Notes: a model not told the origin generated them from the letters alone. Numbered from the stretch's first letter, positions 16,078 to 24,724 are shown. The stretch is DNA of 64,000 bases from Pedobacter sp. W3I1 (GCF_030816015.1 NZ_JAUSXN010000001.1:5208001-5272000), one strand, 5' to 3'. A program made the numbers and translations.

Positions 16078-17370
16078 ATTACTTGGTTTTGTAAACCAGT
16101 TCTTAAAATCGGCCTTTGCTGCCTCAAAATCTGCATGACCAATAAGACAGTCTAAACTCGAACTACTTCGAATGGACTGATTGGGAACACCCTCAGCATT
16201 TAACCAATTATTACATAGTTTTTTGATCAATAGAACTTCGTCCTCTTCTACCGCATCCATATCCATTGTGTTGAGCTTCGTGTATTCATCTTTATTTATC
16301 CCTGTCGGCAGATCCCAATACCTGCCAGTGGCATCATCAACCAACAGCGGCCTCAATGCCGGGTTCATGCGGATAAAATCTACCGGTTTGGCTGGCATGG
16401 CAGGATTGAGGATCATGTAGGCCACAAAAGCAGCAGTATCGGGTGGATCGTTTAAAATACTCGTTCCCATTTTCTGAATATCCCTGATCAGACCGGGCGC
16501 TTCTTGTTTGGCTTTTAGCTCATCGTATTTTACCGGAATTTCCTCATCATATTGCAGTTGCGAAACGGTTCCCGTACCAATAGAAAGTACCTGTACATTC
16601 TCGATCTCATACTGCGCTCTGTTGCAAATGGCTTCGGTAACGGCAACCAAAACAGGATTATTATTGCCAGTAACACCTCCATCCCAATAATATTTCGGCT
16701 TATTATTTACCATAAAAGTAGCTGGCTCATTAAAATAGTTAACCGGCGCAGTACTGGAAGCATGGATGGCATCAACCAAACTCACCATACAATCAGATGG
16801 TGTTGCTGCCTGTGGACGTAAGTTTTTAAGTTTCCGTTCAATAACCGAAGTTGCGGCCATACTGTCGCAATCAGACCTGAACAGCTCGGCCCTATTTCGA
16901 TAATAATCATAACCGATAATCAGAAACTGGGTTTTAATTTTACCGTTTACAGCAATGTGTGCTGGAATATCCATCATATCGATTTGCGCAATACCGGGCA
17001 AAATTTCCTTTAAAGCGATGTGTTTTCGCTTGGTCGCATATTTGGCACCGATCTTAAATATCCTGGCCACACTTGCCAGTAAACTTTTTTCGAAAAAATT
17101 CAGTCTTGAAAAAACCCTGTTCCGCAGTTTTTCATCATCAAATATTTTTTCTATTTCAGAAAGTTTCAGGTTTTCGGCCATAGCTGCCGCAACTAAACTA
17201 CCTCCGCTATTGGCCGATACCAGATCAAATTCGGCTAAAACCTCGTGTCCGGTGGGATCTGGATTATTAAAAGTTTCGGCAAACAGTTTACGTAAACATT
17301 TCACCTGGATAAGCGCCCAGGAACCACCACCATCAAGCGATAGTATTCTGTAAGTTTTAGCATTAGGCAT
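16069..17370 (-). CDS. Patatin-like phospholipase
   Basis: A 433-residue cytoplasmic patatin-family hydrolase. The oxyanion-hole loop is LDGGGSWAL (12-20), the nucleophile elbow is ANSGG with Ser55 (the usual first glycine of GxSxG is alanine here), and the catalytic aspartate is in WDGGVTGNNNP (about residue 228). These give the Ser-Asp dyad of lipid acyl hydrolases. CBASS effector patatins (CapV type) share this fold, but no cyclase or other defence gene is adjacent, so a housekeeping or lipid-turnover role is more likely. It is divergent from the AcpH-like gene. Confidence 0.88.
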   Translation of the reverse strand: MPNAKTYRILSLDGGGSWALIQVKCLRKLFAETFNNPDPTGHEVLAEFDLVSANSGGSLVAAAMAENLKLSEIEKIFDDEKLRNRVFSRLNFFEKSLLASVARIFKIGAKYATKRKHIALKEILPGIAQIDMMDIPAHIAVNGKIKTQFLIIGYDYYRNRAELFRSDCDSMAATSVIERKLKNLRPQAATPSDCMVSLVDAIHASSTAPVNYFNEPATFMVNNKPKYYWDGGVTGNNNPVLVAVTEAICNRAQYEIENVQVLSIGTGTVSQLQYDEEIPVKYDELKAKQEAPGLIRDIQKMGTSILNDPPDTAAFVAYMILNPAMPAKPVDFIRMNPALRPLLVDDATGRYWDLPTGINKDEYTKLNTMDMDAVEEDEVLLIKKLCNNWLNAEGVPNQSIRSSSSLDCLIGHADFEAAKADFKNWFTKPSNLL

Positions 17371-17489
17371 GATGCATTGATTTTAGAACAATTAAAGCTA
17401 TACATAATTACCATTCAAAACAATATAGGTTTACAGTCAATATTTCGAATTCGGGTTTTACAACATGCAAGAAAACATTACCTTGCAAG

Positions 17490-18167
17490 ATGAACTTTTT
17501 ATCCCATTATTATTTCGACCGGACAAATAATGATGCCAACGTGGTAATGGGAACAGTTTTGCCCGATCTGGTTAAAAATGCTGCAAAAGAGGCAAATTTA
17601 TACCCCCAGAAAAACGAATTTCTATTTAAAGGAAACCCTGATGAGGAAAACCTGCTTATGGGCTGGAAAAGACATTTAGCTGTTGACTTGCTTTTTCATT
17701 CCTCTAATTTCTTCCTCGAGAAAACCACCGAACTTAAGCAGCTCATTAAACCTGTTGTAGAAAATACTGCGGTTCGCCCGTCATTCCTTGCACATATTGG
17801 CTTAGAACTTTTATTGGATCATTTATTGGTAGAGCACAATCTGGTTCAGGTGGGCCATTTTTACGATAAACTCGAAGCGGTAAAAAAAGAATCGTTAAGC
17901 GATTTTCTGGAACACTGCAGACTAAAAGATCCTGAAGTATTTTTTGAATTTTTAGCGCAATTCATTAGCAGTAAATACCTGCTGAGTTACCAAAAACTCG
18001 AAAATATCAGTTATGCCCTAAACAGGATCTGTATGCGTTTATGGCCTGAAACGTTAAGTGAAAAACAACTTCAGGCGCTTACGTTTCAGTTAGCACTCTT
18101 TAAAACTGCTTTAGAAAAAGACTATATGGATATTTTTAGGGAAATTGAAGGGAAAATAGACTTGTAA
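17490..18167 (+). CDS. AcpH-like (acyl carrier protein phosphodiesterase family) protein
   Basis: A 225-residue protein that starts MNFLSHYYFDR and continues VMGTVLPDL, the hallmark of the AcpH/COG3124 family (MNFLAHLHLA..GNLMADF in Escherichia coli). It has histidines at WKRHLAVDLLFHSS and HIGLELLLDHLL that fit an HD-like metal site. AcpH removes 4'-phosphopantetheine from holo-ACP. Bacteroidota members are diverged, so the reaction is not certain. It is a single gene followed by an interspersed repeat. Confidence 0.7.
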   Translation: MNFLSHYYFDRTNNDANVVMGTVLPDLVKNAAKEANLYPQKNEFLFKGNPDEENLLMGWKRHLAVDLLFHSSNFFLEKTTELKQLIKPVVENTAVRPSFLAHIGLELLLDHLLVEHNLVQVGHFYDKLEAVKKESLSDFLEHCRLKDPEVFFEFLAQFISSKYLLSYQKLENISYALNRICMRLWPETLSEKQLQALTFQLALFKTALEKDYMDIFREIEGKIDL

Positions 18168-18217
18168 GAGAAATCGTCATCTCCTGAAACGCAGTGAAAT
18201 GGAGAGATCTAAAAAAG

Positions 18218-18318
18218 CCGTCATTGCGCGGAGGAACGACGGAGCAATCTTACAACTATCGTTATAACCCATGGTAGGAGATTGCTTCGTCGGCTGAAAA
18301 AGCCTTCTCGCAATGACG
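18218..18318. repeat. Interspersed palindromic repeat (GATTGCTTCGTC family)
   Basis: Left arm CGTCATTGCGCGGAGG...GAGCAATCT (18218-18249) and right arm AGATTGCTTCGTC...CTCGCAATGACG (18278-18318) are imperfect inverted copies. The same arms occur singly at 32081-32107 and 33458-33490. It is a REP/MITE-like family with no coding capacity; a frame across it is not a gene. Confidence 0.75.
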
Positions 18319-18363
18319 ATTTCTCGCAATGTCATAAAAAAGATTAAACAGAGCAGTTTTTTG

Positions 18364-18372
18364 TTTTCCACA
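18364..18372 (+). promoter_or_regulatory. DnaA-box-like site (TTTTCCACA) before ligA
   Basis: TTTTCCACA fits the relaxed DnaA consensus TTWTNCACA. It lies about 36 nt upstream of the ligase start codon, just before the -7 box. Confidence 0.35.
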
Positions 18373-18397
18373 CTATAAAACCCTTTCATCCTTTTTT

Positions 18398-18405
18398 TAT
18401 ATTTG
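18398..18405 (+). promoter_or_regulatory. -7 promoter box (TATATTTG) of ligA
   Basis: A perfect TAnnTTTG ends only 3 nt before ATG 18409, so the transcript probably starts at or next to the start codon. Confidence 0.6.
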
Positions 18406-18408
18406 TGC

Positions 18409-20421
18409 ATGTCGCTAACTGCAATAAAAGAAGAAATGGATGCCCTGGTGGCCGAATTAAACCAGCACAATTATAACTATTATGTGTTGGCTATGCCTAC
18501 CATTGGCGATTATGAGTTTGATAAAAAATTAAAGCGCCTTGCCGAGCTCGAAAAAGCAAATCCTGATTTTGCCGATCCGAATTCGCCTACACAGCGTGTT
18601 GGTGGCGATATCACCAAAAATTTTATTACGGTAAAACATAAATACCCCATGTTATCGTTGGGGAATACCTATAATGAACAAGATCTCCGCGATTTTGATG
18701 AACGCATCCGTAAAGCAATTGGCGATAATTTCCAATATGTATGTGAGTTAAAATTTGATGGCCTGTCTATCAGTCTTACTTACGAAAATGGCAAACTTTT
18801 ACGTGCGGTTACCCGTGGTGATGGCACCAAGGGTGATGATGTGACCAATAATGTAAAAACTATTCATACCATCCCACACCAAATTAAATCGACTGTTGCA
18901 CCTGAACATTTCGAAATCCGTGGGGAGATTTTTATGCACAAGGCTGCTTTTTTACGCTTAAATGCTGCCCGTGAAGAATTGGGTGAAATCCCTTACGCAA
19001 ATCCCCGTAACTTTGCATCGGGCACCATAAAAATGCAAGACAGCAAGGAAGTAGCAAAACGGCCTTTAGATGGTTTTATTTATTTCTTATACACGGATAG
19101 AAATGAATTCAAAACCCATTGGGAAAGTTTAAATGCAGTAAAAGACTGGGGCTTTCATGTTTGCGAACACAATAAACTGGTGACGAACATTGATGCGGTG
19201 CTTGATTTTATCCATCACTGGGAAAACGAACGTTTTAAATTAAGTTACGATATTGATGGCATTGTAATTAAGGTAAATAGTTTTGCGCAACAACAAGAAT
19301 TGGGTTTCACTTCCAAATCTCCACGTTGGGCCATATCATACAAATACAAAGCTGCCGAAGTTGAAACTGTTTTAGAAAAAGTAACCTATCAGGTAGGCAG
19401 AACCGGAGCAGTTACGCCAGTTGCAAATTTGAAACCTGTTTTATTGGCTGGAACCACCGTTAAACGCGCTACCCTACACAACGCAAACGAGATAGATCGT
19501 TTAGATTTACATGAAGGCGATACTGTTTATGTTGAAAAAGGTGGTGAGATTATCCCCAAAATCATCAAGGTAAATCTCGAGAAACGCTTACCGGGATCCA
19601 TCAAAGTGCACTATCTTCATCATTGCCCGGAGTGTGGAACTGAATTGATCAGAAAAGAAGGTGAAGCGGTACACTACTGCCTTAATGATGAAGGCTGCCC
19701 GCCACAGATTGTTGGAAAAATCCAGCATTTTATTTCACGCAAGGCCATGAATATTGACGGGCTTGGTGATGAAACCATCGAAACCTTTTACAAACATGGC
19801 CTGGTAAGGCACATCAGCGATTTATATACGCTATACGAAAAATCTGATCAGTTAAAAACCTTAGACCGTTTCGGAGAGCGTTCGATAGAAAACATGCTTG
19901 CCGGGATTGAAAAATCGAAAGAGATGCCTTTTGAGAAAGTACTTTTCGGACTGGGTATCCGCTACGTTGGCGAAACCGTTGCGAAAAAAACTGCTGCCGG
20001 GATGAAGAATATCGACAACCTTTGTAAAGCTACGGTAGAGGAATTAATCGCAATTGATGAAATTGGGCAGCGCATTGCAGAAAGTATTGTTGAGTATTTT
20101 GGAAAATCTGAGCATTTAAAACAGATAGAATTATTAAAATCTGCAGGATTACAGTTTGAAATTGAAGAAAAGATAATTACGCTTGATAGTGATAGACTTA
20201 TTGGAAAAACATTCGTAATTTCGGGCGTTTTTGAAAACTTTAGTCGCGATGAGCTAAAAGATATGATTGAGGCCAATGGAGGAAAGATGCTGAGCGGTAT
20301 TTCGGGCAAATTGAATTACCTGGTTGCAGGCGACAATATGGGCCCGTCCAAACTCGAAAAAGCAAGTAAGCTAAACGTTCCGATCATCAGCGATGCCGAG
20401 CTTTTAGAGATGATAAAATAA
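18409..20421 (+). CDS. ligA: NAD-dependent DNA ligase
   Basis: A 670-residue ligase that seals nicks during replication and repair. It has domain Ia with the YDYxY-like segment (NYNYYVL, GDYEFD), adenylation motif KFDG with Lys115, an OB fold, a four-cysteine zinc finger (CPEC...C...C), helix-hairpin-helix repeats and a C-terminal BRCT domain (LIGKTFVISGVFENFSRDELK). Length is standard. The start is ATG 18409; the TTG two codons upstream lies within the -7 box and cannot be transcribed from it. The gene appears monocistronic; dapA follows after 88 nt. Confidence 0.97.
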   Translation: MSLTAIKEEMDALVAELNQHNYNYYVLAMPTIGDYEFDKKLKRLAELEKANPDFADPNSPTQRVGGDITKNFITVKHKYPMLSLGNTYNEQDLRDFDERIRKAIGDNFQYVCELKFDGLSISLTYENGKLLRAVTRGDGTKGDDVTNNVKTIHTIPHQIKSTVAPEHFEIRGEIFMHKAAFLRLNAAREELGEIPYANPRNFASGTIKMQDSKEVAKRPLDGFIYFLYTDRNEFKTHWESLNAVKDWGFHVCEHNKLVTNIDAVLDFIHHWENERFKLSYDIDGIVIKVNSFAQQQELGFTSKSPRWAISYKYKAAEVETVLEKVTYQVGRTGAVTPVANLKPVLLAGTTVKRATLHNANEIDRLDLHEGDTVYVEKGGEIIPKIIKVNLEKRLPGSIKVHYLHHCPECGTELIRKEGEAVHYCLNDEGCPPQIVGKIQHFISRKAMNIDGLGDETIETFYKHGLVRHISDLYTLYEKSDQLKTLDRFGERSIENMLAGIEKSKEMPFEKVLFGLGIRYVGETVAKKTAAGMKNIDNLCKATVEELIAIDEIGQRIAESIVEYFGKSEHLKQIELLKSAGLQFEIEEKIITLDSDRLIGKTFVISGVFENFSRDELKDMIEANGGKMLSGISGKLNYLVAGDNMGPSKLEKASKLNVPIISDAELLEMIK

Positions 20422-20424
20422 AAT

Positions 20425-20484
20425 GAGAGAGTGATTGAATTAGTGAATGATAGAATGTACAAGGCATTCATTCAATCTCTCATT
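20425..20484. repeat. Imperfect inverted repeat between ligA and dapA
   Basis: GAGAGAGTGATTGAATTAGT... faces CATTCATTCAATCTCTC in inverted orientation. It could form a stem-loop after ligA. There is no T-run, so it is more likely an interspersed repeat than a terminator. Confidence 0.45.
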
Positions 20485-20509
20485 CAAAATTCAATAATTA
20501 TAAATTAAA

Positions 20510-21397
20510 ATGAACAAATTTCAGGGTACTGGTGTAGCATTGGTTACGCCTTTCAACACAGATGGATCAGTTGATTATAACGGCTTAAAAAACCTGATTA
20601 ATCATTTGGTAGACGGAGGGATAGATTACCTCGTTTCTTTAGGTACAACCGGCGAAACCGCTACAATGACCAAGGACGAGAAGAAGAAGGTGTGGGCCTA
20701 TACTGCTGAAATTAACAACAACAGATTACCTTTAGTTGCCGGCATAGGTGGCAATAACACATTAGCAGTTGCTGAAGATATTAAATCTCTCGATACTGCT
20801 GGTTATAGCGCAATTTTATCAGTTAGTCCTTATTACAACAAACCGACTCAGGAAGGAATTTATCAGCACTATAAGTATTTAGCTGAAATTTCTCCTCTAG
20901 ATTTAATTTTATACAACGTACCAGGTCGTACAGGAAGCAATATGAGTCCGGAGACTACCTGCAAACTGGCTCATGATTTTAAAAATATCATCGCTACCAA
21001 AGAAGCTTCAGGTAGTTTTGACCAGTTTAACCAGATTATGAGAGATAAACCTGCAGATTTTCTTTTAATCTCTGGTGATGACCCTGTTACTTTGCCAATG
21101 ATCGCTTTAGGTGCTGCAGGTATTATTTCAGTAATTGGAAACGCTCTACCTAAACAACTTTCTGACATGGTGAATCTTTGTTTAGCTGGGGATTATAAAG
21201 CGGCGTTGCCTGCTCATTTAGGCTTAATAGAATTCACTCGCTTAGCTTTTGCAGAAGGTAATCCGGCTGGAATAAAAGCAGCATTAAAACATTTAGGTGT
21301 TTGTGGCGATACAGTAAGATTACCATTGGTTAAAGCTTCTTTATCTTTAGAAAAATCAATTATAGCAGAAATAGAAAAGCTAAGTGAGGTAGTATAA
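20510..21397 (+). CDS. dapA: 4-hydroxy-tetrahydrodipicolinate synthase
   Basis: A 295-residue (beta/alpha)8 aldolase that condenses pyruvate with aspartate semialdehyde in the lysine/diaminopimelate pathway, which supplies peptidoglycan. The Schiff-base lysine is Lys164 (ATKEASG), the catalytic tyrosine is Tyr135 (LYNVPGRT), and the GTTGE motif (45-49) binds substrate. All are intact and length is normal. The gene is followed by a strong terminator. Confidence 0.96.
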   Translation: MNKFQGTGVALVTPFNTDGSVDYNGLKNLINHLVDGGIDYLVSLGTTGETATMTKDEKKKVWAYTAEINNNRLPLVAGIGGNNTLAVAEDIKSLDTAGYSAILSVSPYYNKPTQEGIYQHYKYLAEISPLDLILYNVPGRTGSNMSPETTCKLAHDFKNIIATKEASGSFDQFNQIMRDKPADFLLISGDDPVTLPMIALGAAGIISVIGNALPKQLSDMVNLCLAGDYKAALPAHLGLIEFTRLAFAEGNPAGIKAALKHLGVCGDTVRLPLVKASLSLEKSIIAEIEKLSEVV

Positions 21398-21420
21398 ATC
21401 ACCATCCACATTAAATTCAG

Positions 21421-21472
21421 AACAGATTGTTTGATTTTGCTAAAAAGCAAATGAGGACAATCTGTTTTTTTG
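21421..21472 (+). terminator. Intrinsic terminator of dapA
   Basis: AACAGATTGT (21421-21430) pairs with ACAATCTGTT (21457-21466), with an inner TTTGC/GCAAA stem and a T-run at the end. Confidence 0.8.
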
Positions 21473-21618
21473 TGTGTAAATAAAAAATTACGTAAATAAA
21501 TTAACTGACAATCAATACCTTAAAAACAATCCTCAAAACTTCAACTCATTACAAGTTTTAAGAATATTAAAGGCATCATTATTGAATTGGCTTCGATACA
21601 CACAAATAAACACACACA

Positions 21619-21938
21619 ATGAAAAATGTATTATGTATTGCCATGTTGGCCGTAATGGTCAGCGGCTGCGCCCTACGCGCTAAGCCGAACAGTGAATCAT
21701 CCAATATCCATGTTGGAATGAACGAAAATGATTTTAAGGATTCTCATCCCGGGCCACTTTAGTTTACCTCGCCAATGATTCGACAATCTATGAAATTTAT
21801 AAAGGTTCGGGAGAAAGATCAACGTTTTCTGATTTCTATTATTTTGCACAAAAAAAACTATACAAATTTGAGCAAAAAACACATTACTTCAATAACACAA
21901 CTGTGAAAGTAGAAGAATCAAAAGCTAATCAAAGATAG
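21619..21938 (+). pseudogene. Frameshifted small BamE-like lipoprotein
   Basis: The frame starts MKNVLCIAMLAVMVSGCALRA, a lipoprotein signal with lipobox VSGC, then NIHVGMNENDFKD and stops at a TAG after 47 residues. In another frame the sequence continues RATLVYLANDSTIYEIYKG and FYYFAQKKLYKFEQKT to a stop at 21938. This continuation aligns with the downstream paralogue (21950-22225). The break falls at TTCTCATCC: removing one TC of the TCTC restores the alignment without a gap, so a 2-nt duplication is the simplest cause. It could be a sequencing error, a recent null allele or, less likely, a phase-variable site. Confidence 0.7.
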
Positions 21939-21949
21939 GGGAGATAAAC

Positions 21950-22225
21950 ATGAAAAATATAATTTTAATTGCTTTAGCATTAACAATGCTGAGCTGTAGA
22001 GCCATGTATGGCTTTGAACCTACTTTTACAATGGGGATGTCGGAATCCGACTTTAAACAGAAAAATAGGCCTGAACTGGTTTCTGCTACCGATGATGGTA
22101 CCAGAATCTACAGAACCTATTACGCACGAACGAATTACAAATTTTTCTTCTTTCAAAAAGAAAAACTTGTCCGATTTGAAAAAGGAACATATCCAGATGA
22201 CTACCAGCTCATTAGATATCAATAA
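21950..22225 (+). CDS. Small BamE/SmpA-like lipoprotein
   Basis: A 91-residue lipoprotein: MKNIILIALALTMLSCRAM with Cys16 as the likely lipidation site, then a domain with TMGMSESDFKQKNRPELV, GTRIYRTYYA and FFFQKEKLVRFEKG. The GMSxxDF start and the alternating strands resemble the SmpA/BamE fold, a small alpha-beta domain found in envelope lipoproteins. It starts 11 nt after its broken paralogue, with a purine-rich AGGGGAGA before the ATG. The exact role is unknown. Confidence 0.7.
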   Translation: MKNIILIALALTMLSCRAMYGFEPTFTMGMSESDFKQKNRPELVSATDDGTRIYRTYYARTNYKFFFFQKEKLVRFEKGTYPDDYQLIRYQ

Positions 22226-22231
22226 AATTAA

Positions 22232-22261
22232 AAAGACCTTTGAAATAATTCAAAGGTCTTT
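22232..22261 (+). terminator. Intrinsic terminator
   Basis: A perfect 13-bp stem AAAGACCTTTGAA / TTCAAAGGTCTTT with loop ATAA, just after the lipoprotein stop codon. Confidence 0.85.
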
Positions 22262-22334
22262 CTTTAATAATATTAACCTGAGTTCGATTATTAAATCTCA
22301 CTTTGTGACGTTTTAATCAAGTTTTCTGTTAAGA

Positions 22335-22407
22335 CGGTCGTCACCCTGAATTTATTTCAGGGTCTTTCACGCTAAAAAGATGCTGAAATAAATTCAGCAG
22401 GACGATA
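22335..22407. repeat. Interspersed repeat with CTGAATTTATTTCAG hairpins
   Basis: Two nested palindromes, CCCTGAATTTATTTCAGGG and GCTGAAATAAATTCAGC, flanked by GTCGTC and GACGAT. A related copy lies at 63685-63734. It looks like a REP-type element of Bacteroidota. Confidence 0.65.
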
Positions 22408-22471
22408 AAGCTGGATTAGGTGTATATAAGATAAGATTTTCAGCTAATAATTATCGAACTCAGATTATTAG

Positions 22472-22954
22472 TTAAGCAATCAATTTATTTCTTCTTTCCA
22501 TCAGCAGGTTATCCTGCCAAACGCCTTTGGCCTTTCCTATTTTTTCTCTGTATCCTACTACCCTGAATCCGGCTTTTTCATGGATTTTTAATAAGGCTGA
22601 ATTTTGCAAAAATATTCCCGCCTGAAGCATCCAAACACCTTTATTTTCGCTTTCCTTAACTAAGGCATCTAACAATAAAGAACCTAATCCCTGGCCTTTG
22701 AGGCCATGTTTAACATACACTTCTATCTCGCCTACTCTACCAATATCATAATTTGCCGATACTGGTAAAAGAGCGCTCCAGCCTATAATTTCTTTATCTT
22801 TGCAGGCCACAAACCTACAAGCTTTAAGGTGTGATGAATCCCAGTCTATCCATGAAATATCAGGGGTTCTAAAACTCGCAGTACCAGTATCGATCCCTTC
22901 CTGATAAATGGCACTAACCTCCCCCCAGTCTGCTGCACGCATTATTCTTATCAT
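22472..22954 (-). CDS. GNAT N-acetyltransferase (phosphinothricin acetyltransferase-like)
   Basis: A 160-residue acetyltransferase starting at ATG 22954 (MIRIMRAADWGEVSAIYQEG). The acetyl-CoA loop is VYVKHGLKGQGLGSLLLDAL (Q/RxxGxG/A type), followed by AGIFLQNSALLKIHEKAGF and the end motif GVWQDNLLMERR. These are characteristic of the MnaT/PAT subgroup that acetylates phosphinothricin, methionine sulfoximine or small amino compounds. The much longer open frame from 23086 is not used, because homologues begin at MIR. It is a single gene. Confidence 0.85.
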   Translation of the reverse strand: MIRIMRAADWGEVSAIYQEGIDTGTASFRTPDISWIDWDSSHLKACRFVACKDKEIIGWSALLPVSANYDIGRVGEIEVYVKHGLKGQGLGSLLLDALVKESENKGVWMLQAGIFLQNSALLKIHEKAGFRVVGYREKIGKAKGVWQDNLLMERRNKLIA

Positions 22955-23140
22955 AGTTTTAATCAATTTTGGCCAATAGCAGCCTATGAAATCTATTAGT
23001 TTATGTTTGTTGCACGAAATTAGCCAAACATGCACCTTACAGCGCATAATACAGAAGCAAGTTTGTCCTGTATTATAAATCAACACAACTATACAATAAA
23101 AAGTACCGCAAGAGTGCCTTTCTGTAACAGGAACGTTAGG

Positions 23141-24124
23141 CTAACGTTTTTCTTGATTTAAGGTTTTCGAATATTCCACAGGACTCATTCCTACCAGTTT
23201 TTTAAAGGAGTTATAAAAGGCACTCCGGGAAGAAAAACCTGCACTATAAGCCAATGCTTCCAGGGTGAAATTTTGCATAATCTCCGGGTTGCGAATACTG
23301 TCCTTAATCCAGTTTACCCGATACTGATTAATATAATCGATAAAGCTTTTATTGAAATAGCTGTTTAATACAACAGAAAGTTCATGACTGCTCAGGCCTA
23401 TCTTTTGAGCCAGAGAATGGAGTCTGATATCTTTTTGCCTGAATAATTGATGTTTATTTACGTAGAGCTCCAATTTCCGCCCATGTTCTTCCAGGTCTCT
23501 GCTTCGCTCCTCAGGTTTTGAAAAATTTTTCTTGATGGATAAAAGTGTAGAAGCCTTAACATTCAACAAAGAAGCTACCAGCGCTAAAGGGAGGCGGTCT
23601 AAATAACCAGGATTAGTTTTAGCAAAATACAAATACCTTTCCTTTGCATTCCCCACACGGATAATATGCGCCCTTTGCTGCGCATCTTTATAATATTTCT
23701 CCAAAACAACCCTAAAGATATAATTGAGCTCGAAGTGATGTGCAAAAAGACGATTGAGTTCATCATTGTGTATGGCCAACAGGTCTGTATCCTCAACAGC
23801 TACCACATATTCCTGCGAATAACCCGATCCATGAAGGCCGGATATCGAACTTACAAAATCATTTTCAACTGAGATATAGGTGGTTATGTTTTGTTTATTA
23901 TGAGTGCTGCAGCCCATTACGGCTCCTTTAACAATGAAATAGATGTATCCGCATACTTCGTTCTCATTAAACAGTATTTGGCCTTTTTTAATACTTAGCT
24001 TTAAGAGATGTTTCTCAAATTCTTCTTTCAATTTAATATCTACAGGATGTATTCTACTCAGCACATTCAGCACATACCCTACATCTTTATTTTCTGCTTT
24101 ATAGTATTGCAAATGTTTTGACAC
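23141..24124 (-). CDS. Transcription regulator with CRP-like sensor and AraC DNA-binding domain
   Basis: A 327-residue protein beginning at GTG 24124. Residues about 20-135 form a cyclic-nucleotide-binding-like beta-roll (KGQILFNENEVCGYIYFIVKGAV). A middle part resembles the CRP dimer helix and wing region (ERYLYFAKTNPGYLDRLPLALVASLLNV). The C-terminal 100 residues are a double helix-turn-helix AraC domain (LHSLAQKIGLSSHELSVVLN; FTLEALAYSAGFSSRSAFYNSFKKLVGMSPVEY). Most regulators have either a CRP or an AraC module, so this is a fusion. The ligand and targets are unknown; no metabolic neighbour gives a hint. Confidence 0.85.
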   Translation of the reverse strand: MSKHLQYYKAENKDVGYVLNVLSRIHPVDIKLKEEFEKHLLKLSIKKGQILFNENEVCGYIYFIVKGAVMGCSTHNKQNITTYISVENDFVSSISGLHGSGYSQEYVVAVEDTDLLAIHNDELNRLFAHHFELNYIFRVVLEKYYKDAQQRAHIIRVGNAKERYLYFAKTNPGYLDRLPLALVASLLNVKASTLLSIKKNFSKPEERSRDLEEHGRKLELYVNKHQLFRQKDIRLHSLAQKIGLSSHELSVVLNSYFNKSFIDYINQYRVNWIKDSIRNPEIMQNFTLEALAYSAGFSSRSAFYNSFKKLVGMSPVEYSKTLNQEKR

Positions 24125-24367
24125 CTTATATTGTTAATCATGTTATCACTTCATACCAAAGATTGGTGCACCTAAGCATTTTACTTACTTTGCCTTAACA
24201 CAAAGTTTCCAATATATCGTAAATCAAAATTTCTGCTTAATGTCTATAATCTAAAAGACACTTACCGCAAAAAAGAAAGCTAAGAAACTTATGCAATGAA
24301 AGATAATTTGTCTTATATATTTTACAGTAAAGATGACATTTAGTGGTAAATAAGAAAACATAGTGTA

Positions 24368-24396
24368 CAAAAAAGCCCCAGAAAATATTCTGAGGC
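24368..24396 (-). terminator. Intrinsic terminator of the H1-like gene
   Basis: GCCCCAGAA / TTCTGAGGC stem with loop AATA, and an A-run on the left that is a T-run on the minus strand, 25 nt after the stop codon. Confidence 0.8.
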
Positions 24397-24420
24397 CCTT
24401 CTTAATAATATTTTGGTCGC

Positions 24421-24597
24421 TTAAGCTTTATTTTTGGTTTCCTGAACTTCTAAACGGATGGCCTGGGCTAGGTTTTTCAAATCCTGCATACCTTTACGTA
24501 TACGGGTCCCGGCTGCGCTGTTGCCTTTGTTATAAAATTTGTCTGCATCAGCTTCTAAAGCTGTCACTAAACTTTTTACTTCTTCGAATTTTTTCAT
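24421..24597 (-). CDS. Histone H1-like nucleoid protein (58 aa)
   Basis: A very small gene: MKKFEEVKSLVTALEADADK, then FYNKGNSAAGTRIRKGMQDL and KNLAQAIRLEVQETKNKA. This is the compact histone H1-like (Hc1-related) protein found throughout Sphingobacteriia and Flavobacteriia: two helices joined by a basic GNSAAGTRxRKGMQ turn, with a lysine-rich end. It probably binds DNA. A clear Shine-Dalgarno AGGAG sits 9 nt before the ATG, which is uncommon in this phylum and suggests high expression. It has its own terminator. Confidence 0.85.
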   Translation of the reverse strand: MKKFEEVKSLVTALEADADKFYNKGNSAAGTRIRKGMQDLKNLAQAIRLEVQETKNKA

Positions 24598-24715
24598 CTT
24601 TAATTACTCCTATGGTTCTTTAAGGTTTTAGTTTTTAATTATCTACTCTAATTTAAAGGGTTTGATGAAATAAAAAAACTTTTAGAACAATAAAAAATAG
24701 CCTTCTACGCCGTTT

Positions 24716-24724
24716 TTTTCCACA
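24716..24724 (+). promoter_or_regulatory. DnaA-box-like site (TTTTCCACA)
   Basis: TTTTCCACA fits TTWTNCACA. It lies in the AT-rich gap about 120 nt upstream of the H1-like gene. It may be chance in such sequence. Confidence 0.25.

Noticed and set aside
16069..17370. CBASS effector patatin (CapV)
   Set aside because: No cyclic-nucleotide synthase or other defence gene is adjacent; neighbours are tyrS and an AcpH-like gene.
18177..18470. Minus-strand open frame of 97 codons upstream of ligA
   Set aside because: It runs across the palindromic repeat and the ligA promoter and start; codon pattern and content are not protein-like.
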